Positions 44,964-57,915 are shown, counted from the first letter of the stretch. The stretch is 64,000 nt of DNA from Sisyra terminalis (GCA_958496175.1 OY292279.1:6820001-6884000), one strand, 5' to 3'. Program-made: numbers and translations. The notes: generated by a model not told the origin, from the sequence alone.

Positions 44964-45695
44964 GTCAAAGTTGAACTAAAGAGAAATTTTAATATTTTTT
45001 TAATTTTTTGACGCAACCATCAATTTTATGAGAAAATTTAATAGGCAATTTTTATAGAGCACTTTTTTTCTATAACTTATCTCTCTAAAAGTTTTTGATA
45101 TTTTTCACAGGTCCTAAGTTATTTAATTGAAATAAATAAAAAAAATATGTTAAAAATATAATAATTCAGGGAATATTATTAATTTAAAACAATAAAATTA
45201 CGAATATTTTCAGTTTAATGCAAATAACTTAGGATCTGTGAAAAATATCAAAATCTTTTAGAGAGATAAGTTATAGAAAAAAAAGTGCTCTACAAAAAAA
45301 GTCACATAAAATTTCCTCATAAAATTGATGGTTGCGTTAAAAAATTGAAAAAATATTAAAATTTTTCTTTAGTTTAACTTTGACCTCGAATAACTTTTGA
45401 AAGAATAAATAAATCAAAAACTGGTGAGAGACCTTTTTTGTAGATCGTTCAATTTTGTACAAGAACATATCCTGGTCATTCCGAAATATTGTCACCAACG
45501 TGAGCTATAAAATTCCAAAGTGCAAGAGAATATTGTTCCCATGTTATTTAAATGGAAAATAAAAATTTGCGATGCGGCACCTCTTAATATTAATATTAAG
45601 AGCTTAAACTTTCACAGATTTTTTTTTGTCATTTCCAACAATTTTTTCGATATAATTAAGAAAAAAAAATCTTCATTTTTTTTTGAATCAGTCTA
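44964..45695. mobile_element. foldback element C, copy 3 (left end truncated)
   Basis: It begins inside the left arm (AAAGTTGAACTAAAGAGAAA) and continues through the palindromic centre near 45170 to the full right end, TTTTTTTTGAATCAGTCTA at 45695. The ATGTTATTTAAATGGAAAAT and AATATTAATATTAAGAGC blocks match the 40.3-kb copy. Confidence 0.8.
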
Positions 45696-45699
45696 ATAT

Positions 45700-46290
45700 C
45701 CATATATAATATATATCCTTTATAGTATATACAAAAAGAAATTAAGTCTAGATTTTATAATTCGTTCAGCAAAGCAAGCGGATGACAGCTAGTGTTTATA
45801 AATATTCATTTTTCAATTGAGAGATCAAAGATTGTGAAAAATATTAATCACTGTTGAAGGTTAAAACCAACACACATTATATCCCTCTTAATTAACAATA
45901 AAATAAATCTTCTTTAATTTATTAATGCTTCAATAAAATATTACTGATTTTAACTACATAATTGGCTCAAATATTCCTTTTTTCGGATCTCAAAGGCCAA
46001 ATTCTAGGTCAAAGAATACGTGCCCGATAATGAAACGAATCATAAATTAGTTGAAAAAAAATTTAGAAAGAAATAACCAAAAAAGAAATGCGTGGGATGG
46101 TGGAAACACTTTTATCTTTTGCACGAATTTATCAACTTGAAATTCAATTCAAATTGAAAGCGAAATAAAAAGAAGTAGAATAGAAAGTGAAAGAAAGCTT
46201 TTAATAAAGCCTTCAAATGAGCTACTTAGAGAAACTCGACGAATAAGCACGAAAGTGTTTACCGGTGCTTGGAGTTTGCCATAAAACAAT
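45700..46290. other. AT-rich, no gene seen
   Basis: No exon recognised. A short GCAAGCGGATGACAGCTAGT block at 45774 resembles the end motif at 46558 in inverse orientation. Confidence 0.3.
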
Positions 46291-46295
46291 CATCA

Positions 46296-46377
46296 TTATA
46301 TAAGATAAATTGAATTATAGACGTTGTACGAAAAGTTTTGTGTACGAGGAAGAAAAGAATGGGCGGCGAAGGAGGAG
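46296..46377 (+). other. candidate plus-strand promoter and first exon
   Basis: TATATAAG (46296) is followed about 30 bp on by a GC-richer exon-like segment. An ATG at 46359 (MGGEGG) runs into a strong donor, GGAG|GTGAGT, at 46377. The coding part would be only six codons, and no downstream exon is recognised. Low support. Confidence 0.2.
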
Positions 46378-46555
46378 GTGAGTCCTTGCCACATATATAT
46401 ATGCGGCGTCCCCGTACTTTGTCGGCCAAAAGTTTCCGGCCACTTGTACGTTCAGGGGAAAGTTCCCGATTGCTTTAAATTTTTGAAATATATGAGGATT
46501 TTTTTGGCATTTTTAATCGTTTGTTATTGCTTTAGGACCTTTAATATTTATTAAC

Positions 46556-48460
46556 CAACTAGCTGATCCCCGCGACTTCGTCTGCGTAACGTAGGTGTAG
46601 ATTATATTTTCTTTTAGATTCGCTATTTATAGTGATAAATGAAAATTATTATTTTTCTTATTTCTTTTACGAAAAACATAATCATACCTGAAAACACTAT
46701 TTTGTCAACTTTAAAAAGACACATTCAATAAAATGTTGCTTAGAATAAAATATTTGTATGTAATGAACAATTAATTTTCAAAAAATATTTATAAATATCT
46801 AAAAAGAGTATGTTCAATTGCGTATACCTACGGTACGTATACCTACCGTGAACCAAACAATCCATAAATCATTCAGTATCTATACATAAATAAAAAATAT
46901 CGCCAAGTTCAATAAAGTCGGTCTTAATTATGACTTAAAACAGTAAAAAGTTATCAAAATACTACCGTCAAAATGACAGAAGTAAAGGGTATAAATTTAG
47001 AATATTAGTAGAAATTCCATTTCATTGTCTCAACTCCCAAATAATCCTTTTTCTCAAAACTATTACACTTCTGCAATATACAAAACTACTGCGAAATTAA
47101 AATTTGTTCAATTGCACGAAATCCAGTTCCTCCATAATCAAGTATAACCATTGTGTATCTATGCAATTATTATTAAAATATCTGAATTTCAATTATATAA
47201 TTAAACCATTTTCTTTTAGTTCCCCAAATTTCTCGTTACTCGATTTTCTCTCACTAATGTATTTATTTGTGAATACGTATTTTGGATTTTCAGATTTACA
47301 ATTTGTGAAAGGCAAAAAACTTAATGCTCATTTATAAACTTAACTTAACCATTTTCAGATATATCTACCGAGAGTTTAAATTTTTAAGCAGACCCAAAGC
47401 TTTTGTTTCTTATATTAAACCAACTTTGTGTTATAATAAAGGAGAAATAAGTTACGTTTATAACGATACTATGACTATAAAATTTGAAACTTCGATTGTT
47501 TATTAGACGTTATGCCGTACAAACTTCACCACCATTTTTCACTTTTTTAGAGGAGGAATTTTAAAAACCCTTTCTAATCATATATCTGCATCGTATAAGA
47601 AAAACACTTTTCAAATTTTATCGACACAAATATGCATTTATATTGGAAAATATAATGTAAAACGAAAAAAATTAAGACCTTTATTTTGATTATCACGACT
47701 AGAAAGCATTTCGATTTCGCACATTTGGACGTTGCCATACAAAATTGTTGGAAATAAGTAAAAAGCGTGGAAGCAAATTACAATATTTTATTTATTTTCA
47801 ACAACAATAATTCATTTTCAAATTGGTCTAAATACCGAAGAAAAGTTAAAGATTTTATAATTTAATTGATAAAGAAATATATGACAAAAATTGCTCCCTT
47901 AATGTTTTTCAGCAGAATATATAATTGCTCCGGGTCACAGTCATTGGTTGATAAAAATTAGATTTTAAAAAGTTTGATTGACGAAAAATAAACAAAAATT
48001 AAAAACCGCCTCTTTGGTATTTGGTATAAGTACCTACTACATAAACTTTCATACTAATTAAGAGAAATTACGTTATTTAAAATGCTGTTATTAAAATGAT
48101 ATAACGAAAACAGAAACTTATTATTAATTAATTAAACGTTTATGTTTCAAGGAGGTAATTTTTAAGATTTTAAATTGAAATTACTGTGCTTTATATCAAT
48201 TCAATTAGAAATATTTTTACAGATTATTTTCTAGCTTTTAATTACCTTTCCAATGATATATAACTCACCTGTCTAAAGTAAAAATTTTTTGTTTCATCCC
48301 TAAGGAATACCTTCCTTTATTATTTTTAAGGAATGATTAGTAGCCTAACATGTGTGGGAAATTGTGTTGTATCTTAAGACCAAAATTAATTAAATTCGGT
48401 TGTTCCGTTCTTCAGTTAAATCGGGATAGACAGACAAAAATTTTAAAAATGTTAAATTTG
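46556..48460 (+). mobile_element. possible degraded retroelement/SINE-like unit
   Basis: The left motif AACTAGCTGATCCCCGCGAC(TTCGTCTGC) and the right-hand tail GATAGACAGACAAAAATTTT (about 48424) are typical of a common insect repeat type whose ends read AGCTGA..CGCGACTTCGTCTGC and ACAGACAGACAAAAATTTT. The 1.9 kb between them is AT-rich, with no protein homology seen, so the two ends may belong to different fragments. Confidence 0.3.
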
Positions 48461-48580
48461 AAAAAGGGATACTTGAAACAAATATTTACCTTAAAAATTG
48501 ATTCAAAATCGAAATGTATAGAGAAACTTAAAAGTTTAGATATTAGTAAAGATTTACTTGGAGAACTTTGCTTTAGGATG

Positions 48581-50015
48581 TAGGGGAACCTAGGGTGGAA
48601 CGGGGTACCTAAGTTTTAGGTACAATTTACGAGAGATTTAAAAAAACAATCTCATTGTTTTGTAATTTATATATTTATTTAATTCATTCTTTACCAATAA
48701 AAAAAGGTTTTATTGATTTATATTAATAATTGATATTAAAAATTTAGGTTTCAAAAATAAATGGAAATTTCCCATTCTGCCCCATCCTCTGGAACACAAT
48801 GGGAAATGAGCCTGGGGCGCAATAGGATACTTGTTATTGGTTTAGTTCGCAGATGTAGACACTGTCCTCATCGTGTTTAGTCCAGCATATGCCAAATGTG
48901 CCAATTTTTAACAAATACTGCAGGAACACCAGCTTTCATTTGATTTGGAATTTAAATCCTCACAGTATAAGCAGATTACCTCTGCATCTTCCGACCTTTC
49001 TTATATATGGATTGTCGGCTAGTTTTCCTTATATATGTACTTACTATCTGCTGATAAAATACAAATGTCTATCTGAATGGGAAATACTATCTGAATGGTA
49101 TATCCCATTCCGCCTCACCAATTGTGCCCCAAAGCACCTTTTCCACAAGCACGACTATTATGGCAGGATATATTGGTTATATTTGAATTATTACTGGACT
49201 TTTAGTAAGTCAATAGTATGTTTTAACCAATATGTCATGTTAATATTCAAACAAAAAATAGAACATAGGATAATTATCTTAGTGTTAATTTGCAAAAATA
49301 AGAATTAGGAAACGTTTATTTCGACTTTTGGTAAAAATAAAAACAATTGCCCTCTTTCCTGGCGATAGCCACTTTTTATAATGCAGCACAGTTGATTGAA
49401 CATTGAGTATGATTTTTACGCATTTTTTTCACCTGTAACAAGCGCTAATTTCATTTCCCATTCCGTCCCGGTACCCCATTCCGTTCCGTGTTCCCAAACT
49501 CTTTTATTTTCTCCTATGGCTTTCTATTTCCTCAAGTTTAGCAACAATTGTTACGAAAACTTTATTTTAAGGCAATAAAATGACAAAAAAAAATCCTTTG
49601 AAAGTTTAAGCTCTTAATATTAATATTAAGAGGTGCCGCATCGCAAATTTTGATTTTCCATTTAAATAACATGAGAACAATATTCTCTTGCTCTTTGGAA
49701 TTTTATATCTCACGTTGGTGACGATATTTCGGAATGACCAAGGTATATTCTTATTGAAAATTGAACGATCTACAAAAAAGGTCTCCAACCAAGTTTTCGA
49801 TATATTTATTCCTTCAAAAGTTATTCGAGGTCAAAGTTGATTCTCTTGACTATAAACCAAAATAAACTCAATGAATATACAATTTTTTAAATTAATCAAC
49901 AAAACTGCTAAAATTGAGTTTTACGCGTTCTTGTTACCTGTAACCAGCGCTAATTCCATTTCCCATTCCACCTCGGTACCCCATTCCGTCTCGTGTTCCC
50001 ATATTCCTGATTGAC
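48581..50015. repeat. repeat with GGAACGGGGTACC-type inverted ends
   Basis: Left: GGGGAACCTAGGGTGGAACG at 48581. Right: GTACCCCATTCCGTTCCGTG(TTCCC) ending near 49497, an imperfect inverse. The right-end block (ACCTGTAAC.AGCGCTAATT...CATTTCCCATTCC) is repeated at about 49432-49497 and 49938-50010. Intermediate CCCATTCYGCCYCA motifs recur at 48775 and 49107. An element with multiple end copies is likely; the family is unknown. The 139-codon frame at 48889-49308 inside has no features I trust. Confidence 0.45.
49578..49845. mobile_element. foldback element C, single-arm copy
   Basis: Only one arm is present. It runs from TGACAAAAAAAAATCC through AAGCTCTTAATATTAATATT, CACGTTGGTGACGATATTTC and TTATTCGAGGTCAAAGTTGA. 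It interrupts the GTACC-type repeat between its two right-end copies. Confidence 0.75.
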
Positions 50016-50089
50016 TGAAAAAATTAAGTGGCATAAAGTCTGTAAAGTCGTAATTGATTTGCCTTATATTTTTTTTAGATAGTCTCAAA

Positions 50090-50560
50090 TTTTTGACCGA
50101 CTGTGTATCGAATACACGACGGGAAATTCTCTAGGTATGTACTAAGCGGCCAGACGGACCCAGTCGGTAGACGGACTAGTTTGGTGGCGTACGGTGAAGC
50201 TGATTTATCCGTTCCGTTTGTACAACTCTCGGGATTTTAATCTTGTTTTGTAAGATTCTATAGACATAAGCGCGCGACTCGCTCGGCTCTTCCCTTTGAC
50301 TCACTTCAACGGAATTGTGAAAAGCTCCAGCGAAATGTCGACATGGAGCAACTATACATAGTGCAACTATCTAGCGTACGAACATACAGCGAAAAAGCTC
50401 CAGTGCTACACGTTTGACGTTGATGCTCTCTGTCAATGTTTTTCTCAATTCAGTTTCGTCTTCTTTCGGCTTGTTTAGATAATCAAATTTCCGTTTTTGA
50501 TGTTTGTGAAAGTCACAACTCGTGTACCTACCTTTATATGCATGCTACATGTGCCCCGAC
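50090..50560. other. GC-richer unidentified island
   Basis: Bases 50100-50460 are distinctly richer in GC and CpG than the flanks (for example CGGCCAGACGGACCCAGTCG and GCGCGCGACTCGCTCGG). No conserved protein, RNA gene or terminal repeat is visible. It may be a promoter/5'UTR or an old LTR-like or element fragment. No feature is asserted. Confidence 0.25.
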
Positions 50561-50902
50561 CATACCACTACATAGGTCTTAATGCTATACGAACTAATTA
50601 ACTTTTTGTCTTTGCTGCTTAGCTATCGTAAGCTTCAAACACACGGAACAAATTGGATTACCGGAGATTATTTTGCGAATGAGCATACAACTATTTGAAT
50701 AGTTCATTGATTTAAACTGTGCTCTAACAGAATACTGTACAATTAGGATATACAAAAAGTAACCGAATTATTTCGGAAATTGTTTCCTGCTTCTTCCTAC
50801 CTACCTATAAAATACAACTAAGAGATTTATAAATTCTTCACTAAAGATTTGCTTTTCTTTGCTTCAGTATTTTTCAAAGCTTTAACCTATTCATATTTTT
50901 GA

Positions 50903-52640
50903 ATCCTGAAATTGTTTGCTAATAGATAAATGGTTTGGGGTTGATTTTATAACATGAAGGTGAAAATCAATGGTTTTTGTTTAGGAAATATAAATATCTG
51001 ATCACTTAAAGTTGCAATAAGAAATATGAGATATGAGATAGTTCTAGTTCCACATCTCAGTAACTGTTTTGCAAAATATCTTTGAAAATAACGCCTTCAT
51101 TCCATTCATATATAGTTAAAACATTTCAGGGAATTTAGCTATAATTTTTATTATTTTTTCAAGTATCGTCAACATTACAATATAGCTTTTCAGCGTAATC
51201 TCCAATTTACGAAGTACATTTATCCAAACGAAAAACTATTTTTTTTAAATTAATTTTTCAAAACTTAAACCCTTTCATATATTGGGATACTGAAATTGTA
51301 TTTGGAAATAGATAAATGGTTAGGGGTTGATTTTATAACATGAAGGTGAACATCAATGGTTTTTGTTTAGGAAATATAAATATCTGATTACTTTAAGTTG
51401 CAATAAGAAATATGAGGTAGTTCTAGTTCCATATCTCATTCACTGTTTTGTAAAATATCTATGAAAATAAAGCCTTCATTTTATTCATATGTGGTTAAAA
51501 CACTTCTGGGAATTCAGCTATAATTTTTAATATTTTATCAACTTTCGTCAATATAACAAGAAAGCTTTTCAACATAATCCCCATTTTCTAAATACATTTA
51601 TTCAAATGAAAAACTATTTTTTTTAAACCGTCCACAAAAAACGGTTTTTGGTGCCTCTTCAATCCATCTATTTATGGCACCTTTTACGTTAGTTAATCTC
51701 CAAATCGAACCCTGTAGGGCTTTTTTCAAATCTGGAAACAGATGATAGTTACTGGGACAAGATTTCGGTAATAAAGAAAATGCGAAAGCACTTCCCATCG
51801 TTAGTCGCTTAAAACATCCTTCATTTTACTTGAGGTATAAGGTCAATTGTTGTTCAATTGCAATAGCGGATGCTTTTGTAACTTTCCAGGCCGTTTTTTG
51901 ACAAGTTCTTGTCAGAATAGTTCCGAAAATATTTTTTATTTTCAAATAAATTGCACAATCTGCATAGGGTTGCAATAAGTGCATTCAATCCATAGACAAT
52001 CACATGTAAGCACTAGACCCAGTAGAATAGTGCTGTATAAGTACAAAATAGATTTTTAACAATCAATAGCAACAATAACAATAATAGTAATTCTTATAGC
52101 AATAACAACAATCTTAAAAACAATCAACAGTAGCAATAAGAATAATAAAAATAGTCTATAATAACAATATCAATGCTAATAATAATGTGAAAAATTAATA
52201 TATAAGTAATATATAAAAATAAAGCTATGTAATGAGAAATAATAATTTGGTAATAAATAGTTAAAAGGAATATTTGTTTAGTGGGAAATAAATTTAAATA
52301 TTATTCTGTGTAAATTCCAAAATCTTTCGTCAGATAATCCATAAAAATAATCCCTTTACAATCTCAGAATACAGGAAGCATTTCCATTTCAATTGATGGA
52401 ATTGCACGCGCCTTTGGTGAAAGTCCTTCTTCAGGTTTGCACCATTCTTTGAATTGAGTTTTGGTTTCAAGACAATATTAAGGAATTTTCCTTATATCAG
52501 TATTTATAACTTGTTGCCAAAATTCATCATCGTTATGGGTTAACAATTCTTGAAATTGACGATAAGTATCCGATCTATTGTTCTGGTCTCAAAAGCTTTG
52601 ACACTTAGTCTGTCGAAACCTAACTAATGCCTAAACAATC
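50903..52640 (-). mobile_element. decayed mariner element with duplicated 3' end
   Basis: On the minus strand the C-terminal transposase part is open at 51798-51598: SCPSNYHLFPDLKKALQGS then AINRWIEEAPKTVF. It matches the mariner block (D)LAPSDYHLF..LKK.LQG. The third catalytic Asp is replaced by Asn. Further upstream (about 52450-52330), KTQFKEWCKPEEGLSPKARA and DCKGIIF are readable through stops. The 3' non-coding part (ATAAATGGTTWGGGGTTGATTTTATAAC..) is present twice in tandem (about 50930 and 51310). Confidence 0.6.
52050..52205. repeat. AAC/AAT-rich cryptic simple repeat
   Basis: Irregular runs of CAATAACAA, AATAATAG and TAGCAATAA. Low-complexity sequence. Confidence 0.6.
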
Positions 52641-52649
52641 ATATATAAT

Positions 52650-54170
52650 TTCATGAACTTTTCTTGTATTTATCCTTAAGTGTACACTAATTTGACATAT
52701 AGTAATTCATCTGTCCGTTTTTACTCGACTTCATTGGTTGAATGACTTGATTAACAGTAAAGAAGATTACTTGGCAACCGAAGTAAAAATATGGGTAATA
52801 CGTCAAAAGTGTCTGAGCTTTTGGTTACGTTTTTTTCCGTTTCTTATCTCTTTACATTCTTATGAATTCTGTTGGTAAGATTATAAGTTGAAAAATCCTG
52901 TCAATAATATAACAAATATGAAAGTAACAATGTCGATCTTTTTGTTGCCAAAAATTTTAATGAAACTTAGTACCAAGATATGAAGGACAAAATCTACTTT
53001 TAGTTACGTAAAACGCTTGAAAAAGACCAAATAGGGAATGAAAGTTTGTGTTGCAGTTTTTCTCAATTTTGAAGATAAAATATTAACTTTCTGTACCTAC
53101 GTACTTAATGAGAAATAAACGAATATTTGTTTAACTTTTTTTTTAAATTTTAACGTTCCTAGGAGTAAAATAGGGGATGAAAATTTGAAGGTAGTCCAAA
53201 CAAATCTATGTTTCTTATATTTAATGGGAAACGTATGAGAAAAAGAAATGTTTTCAAGAAATGTGTGGAAAAATGAAATATTTTTTATTTTTTGCTGACA
53301 TCTTTGAGACTTCAAAATGGTAGTTATTTTAGCATAGATAATGAATCTATAGTCAAATATGCACATAATATGACAACAATATTAAACGGACTGGTAAATG
53401 TTGAGGCGTCATATGATTAAATATTTTTAAGGGAGCCATGGTAAAATAAATAAAGTTTGTAAACCACTGCCTTAGGTTGAATTTACAGGACACATGTAAG
53501 TTATATAGAATGATTATTTTTGAGAATGCTTTTATACCATATATGTGTGGACCAATTCCATACAAAAATCTCGAAAAGCTCAATAATCAGAACTTTTCTA
53601 CGTTTAAAAATGCATATGATTTTAACATTGATAAGTATTTTATTTACTTCCGAATCACAATAAATAATGGATAATAATATATATATATATATGTCTTTGA
53701 GATTCAATAAAGTATTTTTATCGTCGTAATACAGTATTTTTTTAATTGAATCTCAAAGACATATACATATTATTATCCATTAATGCATATGATATAAGAG
53801 AATTGTTAGGAAAGGACTTTAAATTACTGGGATTATAATTCAAATGGGATCCCATTAAATAATTTCATATATAATGAGATGCAACTTTGGAAGAGGTTGC
53901 ACAATGAAGATCACCATTCAAGGAAAAGCTTTTCGCTATATTAAAAGCGACATCTGGAACTTTCAAATCCTCAACTGTTATGGGAAAAAACAAAAATATT
54001 ATGGTGATATAGATGTACAAATTACAAGAACATTAATCGAATGCTTCATATAAGGATTGGATTAACAAGGACGTCCCATCAAAGATTAAAGAACAAGGAA
54101 TAACTATTACTGGAAAAGATTTATGAAATTTTGATTCTTTAAAATGATAGCCAATGGAAGTTGTTCCATT
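52650..54170. other. AT-rich; small inverted repeat at 53.66-53.80 kb
   Basis: No gene is recognised. GGATAATAATATATATATAT..GTCTTTGAGATTCAA (53668-53708) is inverted at 53745-53778, separated by about 35 bp, with an (AT)n run. It is a small hairpin-forming repeat. Lightly coding-like bits near 53880-54110 could not be assigned. Confidence 0.35.
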
Positions 54171-54179
54171 TTTGAATTT

Positions 54180-54340
54180 TATTCAATTGATTGTATTTGG
54201 AAATACATAAATTATTAGGGGTTGATTCTATGACATGAAGATGAAAATCAATTAATCAATAATAACCTTTCAAATCGATCGCTGTAAGGCTTTTTTCAAA
54301 TCAGGGAACAGATGATAATTACTGGGACCAGATTAGTCTA
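54180..54340 (-). mobile_element. mariner transposase fragment, second copy
   Basis: The minus strand reads SGPSNYHLFPDLKKALQRSI, and the adjacent non-coding block TTAGGGGTTGATTCTATGAC matches the 51.3-kb mariner 3' part. It shares the Asp-to-Asn change (PSNYHLF) with that copy, so both derive from the same already defective source or family. Confidence 0.55.
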
Positions 54341-54395
54341 ATAGATAGTTTAATAGATAGTCCAATAGATAGTAGTCTAATAGATAGTAGATTAG
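54333..54395. repeat. TAATAGATAG minisatellite
   Basis: Short irregular tandem array of (G)TCTAATAGATAG / TTAATAGATAG units. Confidence 0.7.
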
Positions 54396-54399
54396 CCTA

Positions 54400-56250
54400 G
54401 CTAGACAAAGATTAATCTTTGGTAAAGTTATTCAAAGGATTGAAAATGGTGAAGGTTGTTTGTTATTTTTAGATGCTCCAGGAAGAATTGATAAAATATG
54501 TATTCTAAATTTATTATAAGCTTAAATTTGGAAAGAAAAAGAGAACAACTATTCTCAAAATAACTATTCCAAATAAACGAAATTATGGACTAAAGCAACT
54601 GACTAAAAATTTGAGAAATAGGATTTTTATTAGAAAAATTTCTTCGTTAATAAACAATATAAAATAATAACAATGTTTTTTATTAATTCAAATATATAAG
54701 AGTGACTTTAATGAAAGATAATATTTCGTAACTTAAATAAGTCGATTTATTTTTAAATTTGTTTGGTTTAGATTCCGTTTTTAGAATCAAATGACACCAA
54801 AACTTCTAAAATACCAAGCAAATCCCGATAACCATGAGAAAATAGCGGACAAATCTATTAATATTTGTCGAGAACTACAACTTCATAACTGCAAACAATT
54901 AATTAAATCAATTAATTTTGACAAACGACCACAAAATGATATTGTGACAAACGACAATTAGTCGCGAGAACATTGAACGATAAAGTGGCGAAGACACCGC
55001 GAACAAGTCCACCGAAGAAATTTGACCAAAGTAGCCGATGTGACCTTAGCGTGTCCAAAAATTCGCAGCTCGACCACCTTCACAAATCGCAGCCATAAAC
55101 TCCAAACGATCCATTTCGATCCATTGCCCTTCTATTTTTTCTCCCACAAAAAGTCATCCGTCTCCAAAATGGATCTTCTTGTTCGTCAAATCGCCGTCGG
55201 CTCGCATAATTTATACGAAACGTTAAATTTATATTTCATATTAAAATTTATGGTATTCTTAAACGTTCAACTTAATCAATTTCTAATTAGTCGTCTGATT
55301 TACAAAACTGTCTAAATAAATTACAACTCAAATGTGTTTAAAGGTTACGCCATGTTTTCTAAATCGGATTCAATCTTTATGGATCTATTTTTTTTTCACG
55401 GTTTTTATGACCGCCGAAAAAAAAATGTTGGATTTCAGCTAAAAACTGTGTTAATATTTTTTTTTATATTTGGCCGTAAAAATATGTTAAATCTACAACA
55501 CAGAAAAAATTAATATATTCTAGTTTTTCTTTCTATTTTTTGGCTTAGCTCTGATGCTATTAAATTCAGTGTTTTATTTGCGTTTTTTTTTGTGTGAGGA
55601 AAATGAGCTGAATATGATATGAGGATAAAAATGTTAAGGATAACGTTTTAGGATGCAAAAAAAAATACGATTACCGTCTTGTTGAAGATTTTTTTAAATA
55701 CAAACTTTTTGCTTCATTAAAAATGTATGGGAATTATAAATAATTAAATTTTCAACAAAAAAATTGTAATTCAAAAAAAAAATTTCAATGAAAATTATCA
55801 AATATATGTAAACTGATATCCACATTTTCATCAGCAATTAATAATATTAAAATTATTAATTGCTGATTTAAAATTGAATGAAGAATCCTTTTTTCTATAG
55901 AAGGAAATTTAATACGCAATTGAATGATTGGCATCATAAATACAGTTGCCAGATGGGAAGGACTTATAGCTCAAAACTGGTCAAAAATGATTCTTTTTGA
56001 TCTCAAAGTCAATTACCAATATTTTCATAGAAAAATAAGTGTTTAAAAATTAATTTATTAAGTCCATAATTGAAAAATCAATGCTTTTACGTATGTTTTC
56101 AATAACACAAGAAGTATAAGGAAATATATTAAGTATTTTTTTTTATTATAAAAGATAAATTTAAAATCTGTACAATAAATAAACATACAATAAGCAAAAG
56201 TGATAATTTGTAAATAAAAATAAAGTGAACTTTAACTCGAAAAGAATTTC
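54400..56250. other. Mostly non-coding; GC-richer patch 54.97-55.22 kb
   Basis: The patch at 54965-55215 is CpG-rich and has a plus-strand frame (55022-55315). Its later part starts MDLLVRQIAVGSHNLYETL. I do not recognise it and see no donor site. A promoter or 5' exon is possible. The remaining sequence is AT-rich without features. Confidence 0.25.
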
Positions 56251-56259
56251 AAGTCAAAG

Positions 56260-57915
56260 CCACCAGGTTTGAGAACTTGATGAGAGGCACCAATCATTAT
56301 TGAAACTCTTTGAATTAATAAGATGGTCTTTGGCCATCGCCTTTTCAATCGACGTGGATGGTTTTTTGGGTGTTTTAATGATGCTAAAGTTTGCACTTCT
56401 GGGTTTGTATGGTAGTATAATTTTTCATGAAATTTTTGAAATGAAGTAATACAAATCTGGTCACATAGGGAATACTTGGATCTCTATGAATTATTTAATT
56501 TTGAACATAATAGGAAGCGTTGAGGATTCTTCGGAGACATTTGGATTAAAAGGATTGGATTCCTTGTATATTGGAAGGTTTATCGAAATCCCACAGTTCT
56601 TTGTACGTCCAGATAGGTCGTAATATTGCTTTGTATAAAGTCAGTTTATTGTGCATACAAATTGTAGATTTGGGTCCTAATAGTCCATGTAAAAGTTCAT
56701 ATCGTCAGTTATGTTCCTGTCTTTTAAGTCTGGTATGTGGATTCCAAGTGAGATCCAATTAAAACCCTAGATAGCGAATTTCTGATGAATTTTTTAAGAT
56801 TTCGTTTTCGAAGTATAATGGTGGCCAAATTTTTTTATAGAGGATGAATGTGACATTTACACATTTTTCTTTGTTTATTTTTATTTTCCATTTTTGGCTC
56901 AATACTGTCAGAAGATCAAGGTGCTATTGCAAATTTTTTATAGCTTGAAGGGAGATAGGATCCGAGGAAAGAATTGCTGTATCATCAGCATAGGTAGTTA
57001 ATATGGTTTTAGAATGTGTAGGAATATCTGCAGTCTAAATCCAGTAAAGTACTGGTCCCAATATGCTTCCTTGGGGAACACCAGATTGAATTTGTGTTAG
57101 TGGAGAGAATTCATTGTTGCACCTCACTCTAAAACACTCCGTTGAAGAGGTAGGACTTAAGGATAAGGTAGTATTAAGTGGGAAGAACTTTTTTGATCTT
57201 ATATAACAGTCCTGGATGCCATACTCTATCGAAAGCCTATGCAACATCCAGAAATGCTCCTTGGCAAAAATTTTTGTTTTCGAGGACTGATGATATTTCA
57301 TCCACAACTCTGAAGCATTGTTGAGTAATAGAATGATGAAGCCTGAAACCAAATTGGTGAGAATGATGATGTTTTTACTTTCATGATAAGGGGTTATTCT
57401 TTTAAGGAGTTTTTCAAGGATTTTTAAAAATAATGGAAACAAGCTTATGGATCTGTAAGATGATGGGTCCGATATAGGCTTGTTGGGCTTAGGAATGAGG
57501 ATGATAATAAAGTATTTTCATTGTGCTGGAAAGTGCGTTGTGCGAAGAATTGTATTGTAAATTGTTGTTTGATAGACAATTGATTTTCCGGGAAGGTGGT
57601 GAAGAATTTCAGCAGTTAAAAGATCATGCTCTGGTGATTTTTCCAAACGGGATTTATTAAGTAAAAATTGTATTTCGGATGGACGAAAAGTTTTCACTGG
57701 GAGTTCTAATGCGAAAGGAGATTGTATATTTGTTATGACCATTTCATTGTTTTGTGGGTAACAAATATTTGTATGAGGGGTGAAAGATTTACTTAGCATA
57801 TCTGCAAAAGTAAATGCTTTTTTTAACTCGCCTCTAGCCCAGGTACCATCTTTATTGCGAGTAGAAGATGAAATATTATGGTATTTTAATATTTTTTTTT
57901 GGTGGCATTCCATAG
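56260..57915 (-). mobile_element. Jockey-like LINE ORF2, 3' two-thirds, degenerate
   Basis: On the minus strand, 57913-57518 reads FRPSEIQFLLNKSRLEKSPE..DLLTAEILHHLP, the early RT fingers. Then 57442-57035 holds KILEKLLKRI, CFRVRCNNEFSPLTQIQSG and VPQGSILGPVLYWI, the RT palm block B. After a stop, TADIPTHSK..TTYADDTAIL gives the catalytic YADD. Further on, RYLGF, TWNPH, YKAILRPIWTY and FQSKCLRRILNA correspond to the thumb and C-terminal block. Several stops and frameshifts show it is inactive. The endonuclease domain and ORF1 are absent. Confidence 0.8.

Noticed and set aside
48889..49308. 139-codon frame as a gene
   Set aside because: Longest frame in the window, but it is rich in Ile/Tyr/Leu from AT-rich sequence, lies in a repeat and shows no motif or splice signals.
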